From Glycine soja (taxonomy: Eukaryota; Streptophyta; Magnoliopsida; Fabales; Fabaceae), in assembly GCF_004193775.1 (NCBI RefSeq), contig NC_041009.1:43331534-43395533 (forward strand): a DNA stretch of 64,000 nucleotides, written 5' to 3'. Below are positions 1 to 18,626 of the stretch, one piece after another. The notes beneath the pieces were generated by a model, which searched no databases, was not told where the DNA came from, and saw only the letters and a list, made by a program, of their open reading frames with translations. Position 1 is the first letter of the stretch. Each line of letters begins with the position of its first letter. The translations under genes were made by a program, and so were the position numbers.

Positions 1-457
1 CGGGTCTATTTAGCCTGTAAGCTAATTGCTGGCTTGGTAAAATATAGAGCCCTTTAAATTGCAGGCAAGTTTGTCTGGTTGCGAGTTTTGCGGGTGCAGA
101 CTTAAACTCACAGACTTATCCGTATACCATATACCCAACTCAAGATACAAGTCTCATGTATAATTTCATCCCATGCTCTTCAATCTCAAATATCACAATG
201 TGTGTAAGTGCTGCACCAAGGAAGATTTCACATAATTGTGGAAGCCATTAATCTGAATAATTCTGCAAGAACAAATCTTCTTACTCTACAATTAAAAGGG
301 TATTTTGGATAATAAATACACAAAAAGGAAAAGGGGTACATGAGCAATTTCCTAATGAGAATCATAGGCCCAAATCATGGGGACAACTTGGGCCACCCCC
401 AAACCCAAAGGAATCCCCCATTGAGAATTCCACACACACCCTTTGTACGTGTGTAAT
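1..457. other. Intergenic DNA upstream of the MAIN-LIKE gene
   Basis: No convincing coding sequence. AT-rich with short GC-richer patches. The right part probably holds the promoter of the downstream + strand gene, but I cannot assign a TATA box or start site. Confidence 0.4.
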
Positions 458-2507
458 GTTTGCCCTCAAACAATTACAAACCTGTGCTAAGTGCTAAATC
501 AAGCGACGACGACGGTGGAAGTCGTATCGTGTTCTCCTCCATTCACTGTAAGCCCCCCCTCTCTCTCTCTCTCTCTTCACTTTTCTTCGTTTTTATTTTA
601 ATTATTAATTATTATTCTAACACTCAATGCAATTCTGAGCGAAAACTTAAGCCATGCAGATCTCTTCTCACCTTCTTCCTGTGCTTCTCCTCTATCATCT
701 TTCTCTCTCTGGGTCCCAAATTCGTGTGGGACCCAACCACTTCTCTGTGAATGAGTTTTTTTTTTTTTTTTTGGTGTGATGACCCAGTTGGACCCTTTTG
801 TTCAATTTGCCCAAAGTTTTCATTTTTTTTTTGGTGGGGTGGGGGTGGTTTTGCGTGATTCACTATTTGCTCTCTGTTTTTGGTCTCAAGTAAATTCTGG
901 ATTGTGGGGTGTGGGTTTTTGAGCAAAAACGGTGGTGCCTGTAATGCTAATTGATGATTGTTGAAGTGTTTTTGGAGTGAGTTATGTTGAGTGCTGTGGA
1001 ATGGGGAAAGGGAAGGGAAGGGTTGTTTGTTGAGTTGTGTTGAGGTTGTGCCTTGAGGGAGAATATTCTGTTTGTTTTGAGTAGAAAAAGGTTGTGGCTT
1101 TTGTTTGTGGAAGTTAAGGTTCAAGGAAGAGTTGTGGTGTTTGTTTGGTTCAGGAGGTTGAAATGGGATGATGATAGAAAGATGAAGTTTTTAAAATTCT
1201 GGATTAGCTGTTGAGTGGTAATATGGGGAATGAGGTTTTGCTTTTGAATTGAAAAGTGAAGTGATGTTAGGTTCAAGGAAGAATCGGCAGATAGGGATTA
1301 AGGAAAGTGGGTTTTGATAAACTATGGAGAAAATGAATTATTTTTTTAAAGTTGAGTGGGACCCAGACAATTTGAAGTTAAGTTAAAGAACTTTTTTCTT
1401 CTTCTTGTAGAAGGATGGTGCTTTCTGTGATTTAAATGAAAGAAAAATGATTTGAACTTGTGTAAGCCTTGGTATAGGATTGTTTTTTTAAAACTATTTT
1501 TCATGGACTAAGCAGCTATTATACTTTTAGTGATCATTATATCAAATTCTTTCTATTTTAGGCATGACTCTACCGGCCTTAAAGTTAAAAGAGAAATGTT
1601 TTGAATCTGTTGGATGACTAGGCAATAGCCTCATTTCAAGCTCTTATGCTTTTGGGCAGAGCAACAGATGATGGTCTGTTGTTGACTTCCTGTTTGTTGT
1701 GATCTTATGCTTGTCGTATATCACTAATTGTGTTAGTATTGTTTTTTGTTGTATAATATCACTAACTGCATTCGGATTCTGTTTTGTCGTATATCACTAA
1801 TTGCGTTAGTATTGTGTTTTGTCGTATATTATCACTAACTGCATTCGTCTTCTGCTTTTGTCGTATATCACTAACCGTGTTAATGTTGTGTTTTGTCAGA
1901 TTCGGCGCTCTGGCAATTTTCCCTCAAAATGTTTTTCGTACAAGGAAAGAGAATTTTGTAACTCAATGCAGCAAGAATAGATGGCAGTCAAAGTTGAGGC
2001 TTATCCATTACTCGGTTTAGATAACAGGAAAGATCAATCCCTAAAATCTGCAATATAAATCCTTCATTTCCTGGTAAAGAAAGTTCATATATATATATAT
2101 ATATTTATATAATTTGTAATGCCATTCCTTAATTGAGTTGATAGATGCTGATTTCTGTCAAGTTTCATTTTTGGACATTCTTCTCATTATTCCAATTCTA
2201 CCGTTATCATTGGCATATGTTATTGTTTTTGAAGTTTTGAACTGGTTGCTTATGGGGCTTTGGGGCTAATAATTTGGAATTTTGGGGCTACTAAAAGACT
2301 AATCCTTAGGATTTGTAGGCTTATATGCCTTTGATGTATTGACAAGATTTTACCTTCGTCCTTTTTGTTTTCAAGAGTTTGCATTTTTCTCAGCCATTGC
2401 ATTCCTCTCTTTTATATTGTAAACTTCTTTTATTAAAAGAAAACTTTGAAGATCATGTTTCTTATTTCAATTCTTTGTTGGATGTTTGGTTGTTAGTCGT
2501 CATAGTA
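458..2507 (+). other. Probable 5' leader exon(s) and long leader intron(s) of the MAIN-LIKE gene
   Basis: No protein family is recognisable in this 2-kb stretch. A plausible noncoding first exon ends near 548, where CACT is followed by GTAAGC and a pyrimidine-rich CT run. The stretch is T-rich, as plant introns are, and includes an alternating minisatellite at 1712-1895. Several short ORFs (for example near 460-750 and 1784-2020) have no family resemblance and look accidental. The exact leader splicing cannot be set without transcripts. Confidence 0.35.
1712..1895. repeat. Alternating A/B minisatellite, about 35-38 bp per unit
   Basis: Five units alternate between an A type (TGTCGTATATCACTAATTG then TTAGTATTG) and a B type (a longer TATTATCACTAACTGCATTCG form), in order A-B-A-B-A. 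The last unit runs into TTTTGTCAG, which resembles a splice acceptor. It lies in the leader region of the MAIN-LIKE gene. Confidence 0.75.
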
Positions 2508-5186
2508 ATGGAAGCGGCAGCAGTGGACCCTTATACAACTAATCCAGGTCCAATTGATGGTTCAGTACTGTATGACCAAGACAAGCATGTCTCTGCAGCA
2601 GTTTGGGATGGACAGGTACTGTTTTCTAGCTGAGAAGCCTTTCTGCTTCATATTTTAATTCATTTTCTTTTCTGAAAAATCTTGTCTATATCTTGATTAT
2701 TTATATAACTGTTCTCTCATTAATGCATTAACAGGAGCGTGGTGCCCTCAGATGTCATGAACATACTTCAAAGCTTGATCAGTGGACACTTACTCATAAA
2801 CAGGTTGAGTTGGTAGATAAGGCTGGATTTGGATACTTAAGGTCAATCCCAGCTATTAGTCTAGACAATCCTCTTATCTCAGCTCTAGTTGAAAGGTGGA
2901 GAAGAGAAACAAACACATTTCACTTGAATGTTGGTGAAATGACAGTAACTCTTAAAGATGTTGCACTCTTGCTTGGGCTGGCAATTGATGGAGAACCTGT
3001 AATTGGTATTACCTATACCGCATGCAGTTCAGTGTGTGAAAAGTATCTTGGTAGATCACCAGAGTCTGGTTACACAAGTGGCGGAATGGTGAAGCTAAGT
3101 TGGTTGAAAGAGTTCTTTTCTCGCTGTCCTGAAGATGCTCCATTGGAAGTGATTGAGCAACATACTCGTGCATATCTTCTTTATCTTGTAGGTAGCACCA
3201 TATTCTCCACAACTACAGGGAACAAAGTCCCTGTAATGTATCTGCCATTATTTGAGAATTTTGATAGATGTGGGCAATATGCCTGGGGTGCTGCAGCATT
3301 GTCATTCTTGTATCGTGCACTCGGCAATGCCTCACTAAAAACTCAAAGTACCATTAGTGGCTGTTTAACACTACTTCAGGTAATTTATACAAGTGTGCTT
3401 CTCTTCTTTTTAACTCCTCTTTGACTGTTATCTCCATTTTCTTTCAAACTGCAGTTTTCCTTTCTTAAAAGTGTTTATTTAATTGGTTATATGTATTTAC
3501 AGTGTTGGAGTTACTTTCACCTAAATATTGGACGACCAAAGCTCAATCTTGAGCTGATGCATGATCGATTTCCCTTTGTGCTTAGATGGAAAGGAAAACA
3601 AAGTGGCCCAACTGCAAATCGTGATGTAGTTTTCTATCGGAAGTCTCTGGATTCCCTAAAACCATGTGATGTATGTCTTATTTTCATTTGTATGTTTAAT
3701 ACTGATCTGGCAATTTTCTTATTACTTTAAAAGTAGAATCTAGTTGAACCGGTGTAAATGTACAGGTGGAGTGGCTCCCATACCGAAACATGGACAGCAT
3801 GGTAATTCCAGAATATATCAAAAGCACTTTAATTCTTGGGAGGTCAAAGACAATGCTGATATGCTTTGATAAGGCAGAACGACATCTTCCAAATCGATGC
3901 TTAAGGCAATATGGCATGCTTCAATCTATTCCAGATGATGTGGAGCGGTGGGAGAGGAAGAGTAGAGGAGTTGATGGTGGCGTTGATTTGTCAGGGAAAA
4001 TGGAATCCGAGCTTAATGAATGGATGGACCGTCAAGTGAGTATTGTTGATGGAGATGAGGGTGCAGATGAAAGTGAGTACATGGAGTGGTATATGAGAAT
4101 CACTCGTAAGTTCATCGGAAGGCCTATATCTCTGTCGTCTGAGTTTCAGAGAACGGTAAGGATATGTTTCATGAATTTGGTTTTATATCTTATAGCAATT
4201 ATAGATTAAGTTTGAAATGCTTTTTAAAGAACATAAACAAATGTTTGCAGAATGCTGGTCTGAGGGATATTGCACACATAGCGGATACCTTTTCAACAAA
4301 AGGGCTAGATCCACAACAAATTGAATCAATATCAAGGATAAGATATATTGCGCATGAATGTCTGAGAGACCAATTTGGTGGTTTGGTCATGGCGTCAGGG
4401 AGCCCCCAAGTTGAACTAGGAAAAAGGGTCAGAGGAAAGGAGAGGGTTAGAAGAAAAGGAGGAGCGGGTAAACGACTGCGAAAGGATGGTGTGGTTCAAT
4501 ATAATGCCGTTAGTGAGGATGAACAACCTCAGTACTATGGCACTGCTATTGAGGTTGGCCAATTACATCTAAGTCATATTGAGAGAGAGCTGAGTCATGC
4601 ACAATTATGTAGTGTTGACAATGAAGTCAGTGTTGCCCAGTTGATTCATGCAAATGCTGATGGTGAGAATATGCAGCTCTGTGATCCACACATTGAGGTT
4701 GATGAATCAGATCTAGGCTATGCAGCAGGTGAAGAAAATAATGAGGACCCAGATGATGCGGCTGCTGAATTTAGTCCTGAAGAACTAAAGCACAGAGTTG
4801 GTGAAGAAATAAAGCAAGAGCTTAACCATGTGCCTGGAGAGGAAAACATCGAGGAACTGAATGCAGCCAATGAGATTCATTTTGTGGAACCTTCAGATAA
4901 TATGGTGATTGATAATTCACAGCTTTGTGATGTTAGTCCCGACGATTCAACGCTTCCAGATGCTGCTGCTGCTGAGGTCAATCACTCACAACTTGCTGAC
5001 TCAAGTGGTGTGATCAATCCACAACAAAGCAGTCCAACTGACAATCTTGTTAATTCTCAGCTTTCTCACATTAACCTTGAAAGTGAATTTCTTTCTGCTA
5101 AAGGAGCAATGGAAGTGTCTCAACATTCTTCTATTGAAACTCGTGAGGATATTTCACAGAATGGTGATTGTAGTGTTGCTGTATAG
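2508..5186 (+). CDS. MAIN-LIKE family protein (plant mobile domain), MAIL1/MAIL2 type
   Basis: Five coding exons joined by GT-AG introns in frame: 2508-2615, 2735-3379, 3503-3670, 3766-4155 and 4251-5186, giving 748 residues. Roughly residues 60-430 form the plant mobile domain, with family-typical stretches such as ISLDNPLISALVERWRRE, GEMTVTLKDVALLLGL, GNKVPVMYLPLF and GRPKLN. There is no PP7-type phosphatase domain, which places it with MAIN/MAIL1/MAIL2 rather than MAIL3. Family members act in the nucleus in meristem maintenance and transposon and gene silencing. A basic cluster near residues 492-513 (GKRVRGKERVRRKG) is a likely nuclear localisation signal. The acidic, Gln/Ser-rich tail repeats a QL motif about seven times. 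The ATG at 2508 gives the family-like start MEAAAVDP; an in-frame upstream ATG at 2379 adds sequence with no family resemblance. MAIL1 versus MAIL2 is not resolved. Confidence 0.9.
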
Positions 5187-6998
5187 GGTGAATACCTTAC
5201 AATATTGTAGAGAAGCAAAATTTTTTAGGCTGACTCAATTTAAAGGTGTGATCCTTGTATAATTATTTATATTCATTTTTTGATGCATAGCTTGCAGCTT
5301 TTTCTATGCTTGTGAATTAAGGTGCATGACATGCAACTTAATCGCTCAGGCATCACCAATACAATACAAGAAATGGGTGATTATGCAGTATCACATTCCC
5401 TGGTTCCTCTGGAAATGGGTGTAAATGGGAGTTCAAAGTCGCTAATACTCTTTTTGAGTTTCTATAGTGAAGGGCAGAATAAGAGTTATCAAGGTTGTCT
5501 TCCAAAATCTACCAGGTTTAAAAAGTTCATATATGTTTTTAATAATTTAGTGTTATCAATAGATATATAAAAACTGTTCAGCAGTTATCACGTCTTAACA
5601 GTTTGTACTTTATTTTGTTTTTAATGTATTTTATTTTTGTTTTTAAAAAAATCAAGCATTTTATTTTATTATTTTTTCTCTCACTTTTATCCCTATAAAG
5701 AACCGTGGATTGCACGGGTTTCAATGTTAGTTCTCTATGAAAGGATAAAATATGATGTTTTCTTTGTTTTTTTTTAATGTTGGAAATACGTAATCAAACA
5801 AGTTTTTTATTTAAAAAATATTTTCATCACTAAAATTGTTTTCATATCAATACTTACCGAACAGTTTTTTCCCTCTTATTTTGTTTTGAAAAACAATTTT
5901 CAAATTATTTTATAGAGTATTAACAAGTAAGAAATAAACTCATATCATTAAATGATGTGTGTTTGATTTCTGCTGCGGATGTATTCCTGCTGTGTGTTCA
6001 ATTTCTACGAAAAAAACTATTTTATAGAACAATTTTTAAATATTAAAAAGACTTAAATAACAATTAGATCCCTATAAAATACTTTATTTGTTTTTATTGA
6101 AAAATGCTAAAGAGACCGAACGGTTTTCTTCAAAACCTTAGTTGATCCCGTTAAAACGTGACAATTGTCAACACTTTATAAATAAAATATTAACTAATAT
6201 TAACAATTGAAATTTGTTTCTTATTCCAAACTTACTCCTCTCTCTATTCTGTTTTTTCATGGAACATTTTGCAAATAAGACATCAGATGCAACACTCATT
6301 AATGTTTTACAATTTTACAATAGAGAAAATTCTTTTTCAAAATGGCCTTTGGGTGACCTAAAAAGGAAAATAAACTTGAAAACCTCAGTTACATGAAATG
6401 CTATATACATAAATAATGGTTTGTCATTTTGATCAAATAATTTAAACAATCTAACTAGTCGAATCTTGTTTTATACATAATTTTTTTTCAATAACTACTT
6501 ACCCCAATTAACTGACCATGTGAATATAAAGATATATCACAATTTGTTTGCTTCCATTCTAATGTACTAAACCCCAAAATTAATTTAACGGGTCTTTCAA
6601 ATATCTCATCCTTCATTAACTATTTTGTGATTGTTGGAGTTTTCTGACTCAAATTGTTGTCATTATAATCAAAGTTAAACAAAATTTGAATAGACATATA
6701 ATATCCTGACTATTTTTAAACAAATAATCAAGAGATTAAAAATGATAAAAAAAATAATTTTCTCGACTATAAAGCATATACGTGAAACATGCGCATTATT
6801 TGCATATTCAACTCTGAAACACGTGCATCACTGTGACACGGTCCGAAACAATTTCGCTTTTCCCTTCAAACTTCCAAGTTCCAATTCAACTCTGATCCTT
6901 AAATTCATTTGCATATTCAGTCCTTTGAATTATTCCACTTTCTTCAAATCATTCCAATTCCACAACCAACGAAGAAGCATCATCAACACAACACAACA
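5187..6998. other. 3' end of the MAIN-LIKE gene, intergenic DNA and citrate synthase promoter
   Basis: The first few hundred bases are probably 3' UTR; a small ORF at 5322-5570 has no known family. 5600-6750 is very AT-rich with nothing recognisable. The last 200 bases should contain the citrate synthase promoter and 5' UTR. Confidence 0.45.
6820..6825. promoter_or_regulatory. G-box (CACGTG) upstream of citrate synthase
   Basis: A perfect CACGTG palindrome lies 174 bp upstream of the citrate synthase ATG. Such sites bind bZIP and bHLH factors in plants. Function here is inferred only from sequence and position. Confidence 0.35.
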
Positions 6999-14184
<7,186 letters not shown>

Positions 14185-16904
14185 CTAGTGAAACTGCCAA
14201 GTGCTCAATAAGGTCCAGACTCCAGAGAAAAAATTAATTTTTTTTCTGGTACATAAAATAAGTTTGTTTGTTTATGTATAAAATTATGATATCAAATAGA
14301 TAAATAAAATCATGAAATCAATAAGACCATGGTTTCAGTATTTTTTTTCTATCTGAAAAAAAAAAGAAAGACTCCTTGTATTTGCAATGTCATAACATAA
14401 ATTGTATAATTCTGAAATCTCTATCTCAATATGGAATGTGGATCAGATGACATATGGAGGCTAGTACAATTGTTAGAGGTAGGGAGAGACTAAGAAAAAA
14501 CTGAAAATTAAATCATTATAAATGGTTTAAAGGGAAATAATTGGTTTGTTAATACAATCTAAAATAGAATATTAGTGTTGTAAGCTTAATGGGAAAAAAA
14601 ACTTATTATCTTCGTTGTTTATGAGTTTTTTATTACCTAAATTTTCTTTGGTATAATCTAAATGAGGTAAGGGGTTTTCTTTAAAAGCATGTCACTGCAT
14701 AAATTAAGCAAGCTGGTGGAATGTTGATGGGATTTGCAAGTTCCGGCTTTCAACTATTCAAGTAGGTCTTGTAGTAGACTAGTAGTTATGCTGATAATTT
14801 CATCAATATAAGTTGTAAAAATTGTGAATAATTTAAATTAATGAATCAATCGAAAATAAATACTTATGAGGATAAACCAATACGGTCATGGTCGATGACT
14901 GAGTTTCTTAATCATACTTTTAAAAATTTGATTCCTTGGCCGTGTTATGGAGATATATTGATTTTAAAAGAAAAAAAATACTTATGAAAATAAACAAACT
15001 AATAACTTTTGTGTGATATTATGTTTTTTAATCACCGATGCAAAGTTAAAAGTGGAAAAGTTTTATCTTGTACCCAAAAGCTTTAGTAAACAGGAAAGAT
15101 GAGGCAGGGGTTTGGGGTATTATCAAGCTTAATATATGAAAACATCATTTTAACTTTTAAAATTTAAATAAATGTGTTGATAAATGACATCAGTTATCTT
15201 AAGAAGGGGTGAATTAATTTATCACTAACAAAACAAACTTTTAACCCCCTTTTAAATGATAGACTTAGAATGCAGAACTAGAAACAACAATCAATTTAAT
15301 AATTTTCTTTAAACATACAAAATTGCAATAATATAAATTTGATAAGGGAAGAGAGAAATATAAACTCGATTTATACCTGAACCACACAGGAACAACCTTT
15401 CCCTTGTGTTCATAAATTCTTACAACTTAAGAGACCCTTGGTCCCTTAATCAATCTCTTTGAATAAGAAGAAGAAGAATTCCTTCTTTAAGAGAAAGATA
15501 TTACAATTGAAGTTCATGGATGAATTCTTAATGGATTTGCAAGTGTTTGCCCAAAAGTTGTTCAGAGAGCATTTGGGAATGAAGTTCTATTGGAATATCT
15601 CTCTCATACTTTTTGAAGTCAAACACACATATATAGGTCCTTCGTGCATTTTCAAGATGGTTTGAAGAGATGTGCCTTTTCAAGAAGCTTTTTCTGATAT
15701 TCTTTACTGGTAATCGATTACAGTTATATTTTGAAGGATCATGAAGTTTGAATTTGAATTTCAAGAGTTTCATTACTGGTAATCGATTACAGGTTCAAAA
15801 ATCAAATTCAAAATCCTTTTTAACAGCTATTTTTCAAACTTTTCTTTTCTTCTAGTTACACTGCCTCTTAATCGATTACCAGAGCCTTTCATGTTTGACT
15901 TGATTTTTAGTTAATCTTAGAGTAAGACTTTGTTTGTTGAAGTAATCTTGTGTTAATCTTAAAGCAATGTTTATCCTTTGAAATAACCTTACTTGATTCT
16001 TCTTTGACATCATCAAAATTCATTCATGTATTCATACATTCACAAAATGTATATCTTATATTATTGTTCTTCTCTAAATATATTTTAAAAATAATTATCT
16101 AAAAAATGAAGTAAAAATAATAATTTTATTATGATAACAAATTTTAATTATATTTTATTTCCATGAGTCCATATTAAATGCTTACTTGTGTAAAAATAAG
16201 TGTAAAACATGAATTTGGCATCCATTCTCTAACCTTTAAATGGATAAAGCTATTAAACTAATTTCTTAATAAGCTATATTCTATTTTAGCTAGAGATTAA
16301 GAATTTGCCAATAATTTCTTTTAATAAGTAGGTTCTTAATGAACATGGAAAGGGCACTAAAAATAAATGAACATGGAAAGAGTACCCGAAAAATTACTTT
16401 TTGATAATAGTGTCCTATGGAGAATCGCATAATTCAGCGTTAGTTATATATGGCATAAGTTGCCTAACATGTGAAAAAAGACATATTTTTAATTTTAAAA
16501 TATAAATTTCAATTCATCATCTATCTATCCTATATTTTTCTCTGCATGCAATTTATAAATAATTATCTCAAAAGAAGTTAAATAAAAAATATTTTGCTAT
16601 AAAAATAAATTTAATTGCGTATGTAAAAATATTAGATATAAAAACTAAAAATCGTTTGATAATTATTTTTTGCTTTGGAAAGATGTTACCCTCATTCGTT
16701 TTCTTTAATTCCGTAGCTTTTGTTGTGTAGTATTTGGTACCATAGTTCAGGACAAAAACTTAAAGCGTTTTAAAAATAGTTTATATACAAATAACTTCTT
16801 CTAGTTTATATATATAAAAAACAAAACTGTACCAAAAAAGCCTTCAGTTGTATTTGAATTTGATTGAGAGAAAAAATAACCCAAAAAATTCGGAAGCTAC
16901 TCTT
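14185..16904. other. Citrate synthase 3' UTR and repeat-rich intergenic DNA
   Basis: The 3' UTR probably occupies the first few hundred bases. No gene is recognisable in the rest. The stretch is AT-rich and contains a decayed repeat between about 15150 and 16040. Confidence 0.4.
15150..16040. repeat. Decayed retroelement-like repeat with TGGTAATCGATTAC motifs
   Basis: ACTGGTAATCGATTACAG occurs at about 15708 and 15775, and the reverse-complement form AATCGATTACCAGAG at about 15871. I associate this motif with abundant soybean repeats. AAGGGGTGAATTAATTTATCAC near 15204 also resembles legume LTR-element sequence. No coding domain or clear end was found, so class and limits are uncertain. Confidence 0.4.
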
Positions 16905-16976
16905 TATCAGAGCCAGGTTTCGATCCTGGGACCTGTGGGTTATGGGCCCACCACGCTTCCGCTGCGCCACTCTGAT
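16905..16976 (-). tRNA. trnM-CAU (tRNA-iMet): Initiator tRNA-Met (CAU)
   Basis: On the minus strand the 72 bases fold as a full tRNA. The acceptor arms are ATCAGAG and CTCTGAT with discriminator A. The anticodon stem is GTGGG/CCCAC around the loop CCCATAA (anticodon CAT). The A box GTGGCGCAGCGG and a T-arm with GATCGAAA are typical of plant initiator tRNA. No intron; CCA is not encoded, as expected for a nuclear gene. A CAA motif lies just upstream, and a T run (16883-16888 as A on the + strand) just downstream can stop Pol III. Confidence 0.97.
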
Positions 16977-17582
16977 TGTTGAAGTATTATTCATAATAAT
17001 ATTACTTATTCTAGAAAATTGTATGGTATTTAAATTTAATGAAAGGAGCTGTTTTCATCTTTTTTGGGTACATAAACAGTTTTCTTCTTAATGCCTACGC
17101 TTTAAATTTAAAAAAACAATAAAAATAGAAATAAAGAATGCACATGAAATTGAGATTTGGTTGTGGGATTCTCACAAACTTGATCGTGGTAAGCAAATGT
17201 TGCAATGTCGGGTAGTTACTAAAGCAAGGAATTACGTGGGAATGGAATGAATTTGATATTCAATTAGGTTTGGTGATGGAGTAGCTATAATGTTAGGCTC
17301 TACAATTACATGACTGGGTTCCGTTTTGATGTTAATGGGTACCTGTTTTTTGCATTAATATTTTGGGAGGCAATTTTTCAAAACGAAAATTTCTTCCTTC
17401 AATTGAAATTCAAGTTTTGATTAGTGAAAAAACACAAGTTATATGAATTTGATTTTCTTATTTAAATAATACAAATTTAGAGTTTTATCTTTACTTGTTT
17501 AAAAATTTAGAAACTTTAACGTGATTTAATAAATTATTTATTATTTATTATTTAATTACTTTTATCTATTTTTTCTTTAAAT
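16977..17582. other. Intergenic DNA between the tRNA and the CACTA element
   Basis: AT-rich; it holds the short upstream region of the tRNA gene. No ORF or repeat is recognised. Confidence 0.4.
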
Positions 17583-17599
17583 CACTACTAGAAAATAAG

Positions 17600-18390
17600 G
17601 TTTTAACATCGGTTATTTAAGACTTTCAACATCGGTTATTAATTGATGTTGAAAGTACCGATGTGGAAAGTAGTATCATTAACATCGGTTTTTCAAAACC
17701 GATGTTAACTAATACATACAACATCGGTTATTTAAATAAGCGATGTTATATGATACGAATTATGAAAAAAAAAAATTATAAATCTATAAATTAACATCGG
17801 TTTTTTAAAAAACTGATGTTGTAAGTGACATTTAACATCGGTTTTTTAAAAAACTGATGTTGTAAGTGACATTTAACATCGGTTTTTTAAAAAACTGATG
17901 TTGTAAGTAACATTTAACATCGGTTTTTTAAAAAACTGATGTTGTAAGTGACATTTAACATCAATTTTTTAAATAACAAATGTTAAATGTGACATGTGAC
18001 ATCGGTTTTTTAAAAACTGATGTTGTAAGTAACATTTCACATCAGTTTTTTAAAAATCTGATGTTGTAAGTGATATTTAACATCGGTTATTTAAATAGGC
18101 GATGTTATATGATATGAATTATGAAGAAAAAAAAGTTATAAATCTATAAATCAACATCGATTTTTAAAAAACTGATGTTGTTAGTGACATTTAACATCGG
18201 TTTTTTAAAAAACTGATGTTGTAAGTGACATTTAACATCGGTTTTTTAAAAAACTGATGTTGTAAGTGACATTTAACATCGGTTTTTTAAAAAACGGATG
18301 TTGTAAGTGACATTTAACATCGGTTTTTTAAAAAACTGATGTTGTAAGTAAGATTTAACATCGGTTTTTTAAAAAACTGATGTTGTTTTA
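17600..18390. repeat. Left subterminal repeat array of the CACTA element
   Basis: More than a dozen units, mostly about 41 bp apart. Each is a short palindrome with AACATCGG on the left, a TTTTTTAAAAAA centre and usually CTGATGTT (not CCGATGTT) on the right, separated by a GTAAGTGACATTT spacer. Such subterminal motifs bind the element's own DNA-binding protein in known CACTA systems. Confidence 0.9.
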
Positions 18391-18626
18391 GAAATTTATT
18401 TTTAACATGATGTCTGTTTTTTCAATAAATCCCAAAAATAACCTGCAAATTTTAAAATCAGACCACACAACATATAATTTTCATTCTGTTTTGAAACAGT
18501 TTTTACCAGAAAATTCAATAAGAAATTTACTAATTACTATGAATTTAAAACATATTTAATGTTGAGACATGAATTGTAAATTAAGTAAGTAAATATAAAC
18601 TACAATTACAAGATTGTCTAAACATC

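Noticed and set aside
624..1124. 166-residue minus-strand ORF upstream of the MAIN-LIKE gene
   Set aside because: Composition (Gln, Pro, Lys and His runs from T/G-rich DNA) looks random and it overlaps a probable leader intron.
5322..5570. 82-residue ORF after the MAIN-LIKE stop
   Set aside because: Most likely 3' UTR; no conserved residues and no convincing splice into it.
17600..18390. Regularly spaced repeats resembling a CRISPR array
   Set aside because: Units are palindromes with nearly identical spacers inside a CACTA transposon of a plant genome; there are no variable spacers or cas genes.
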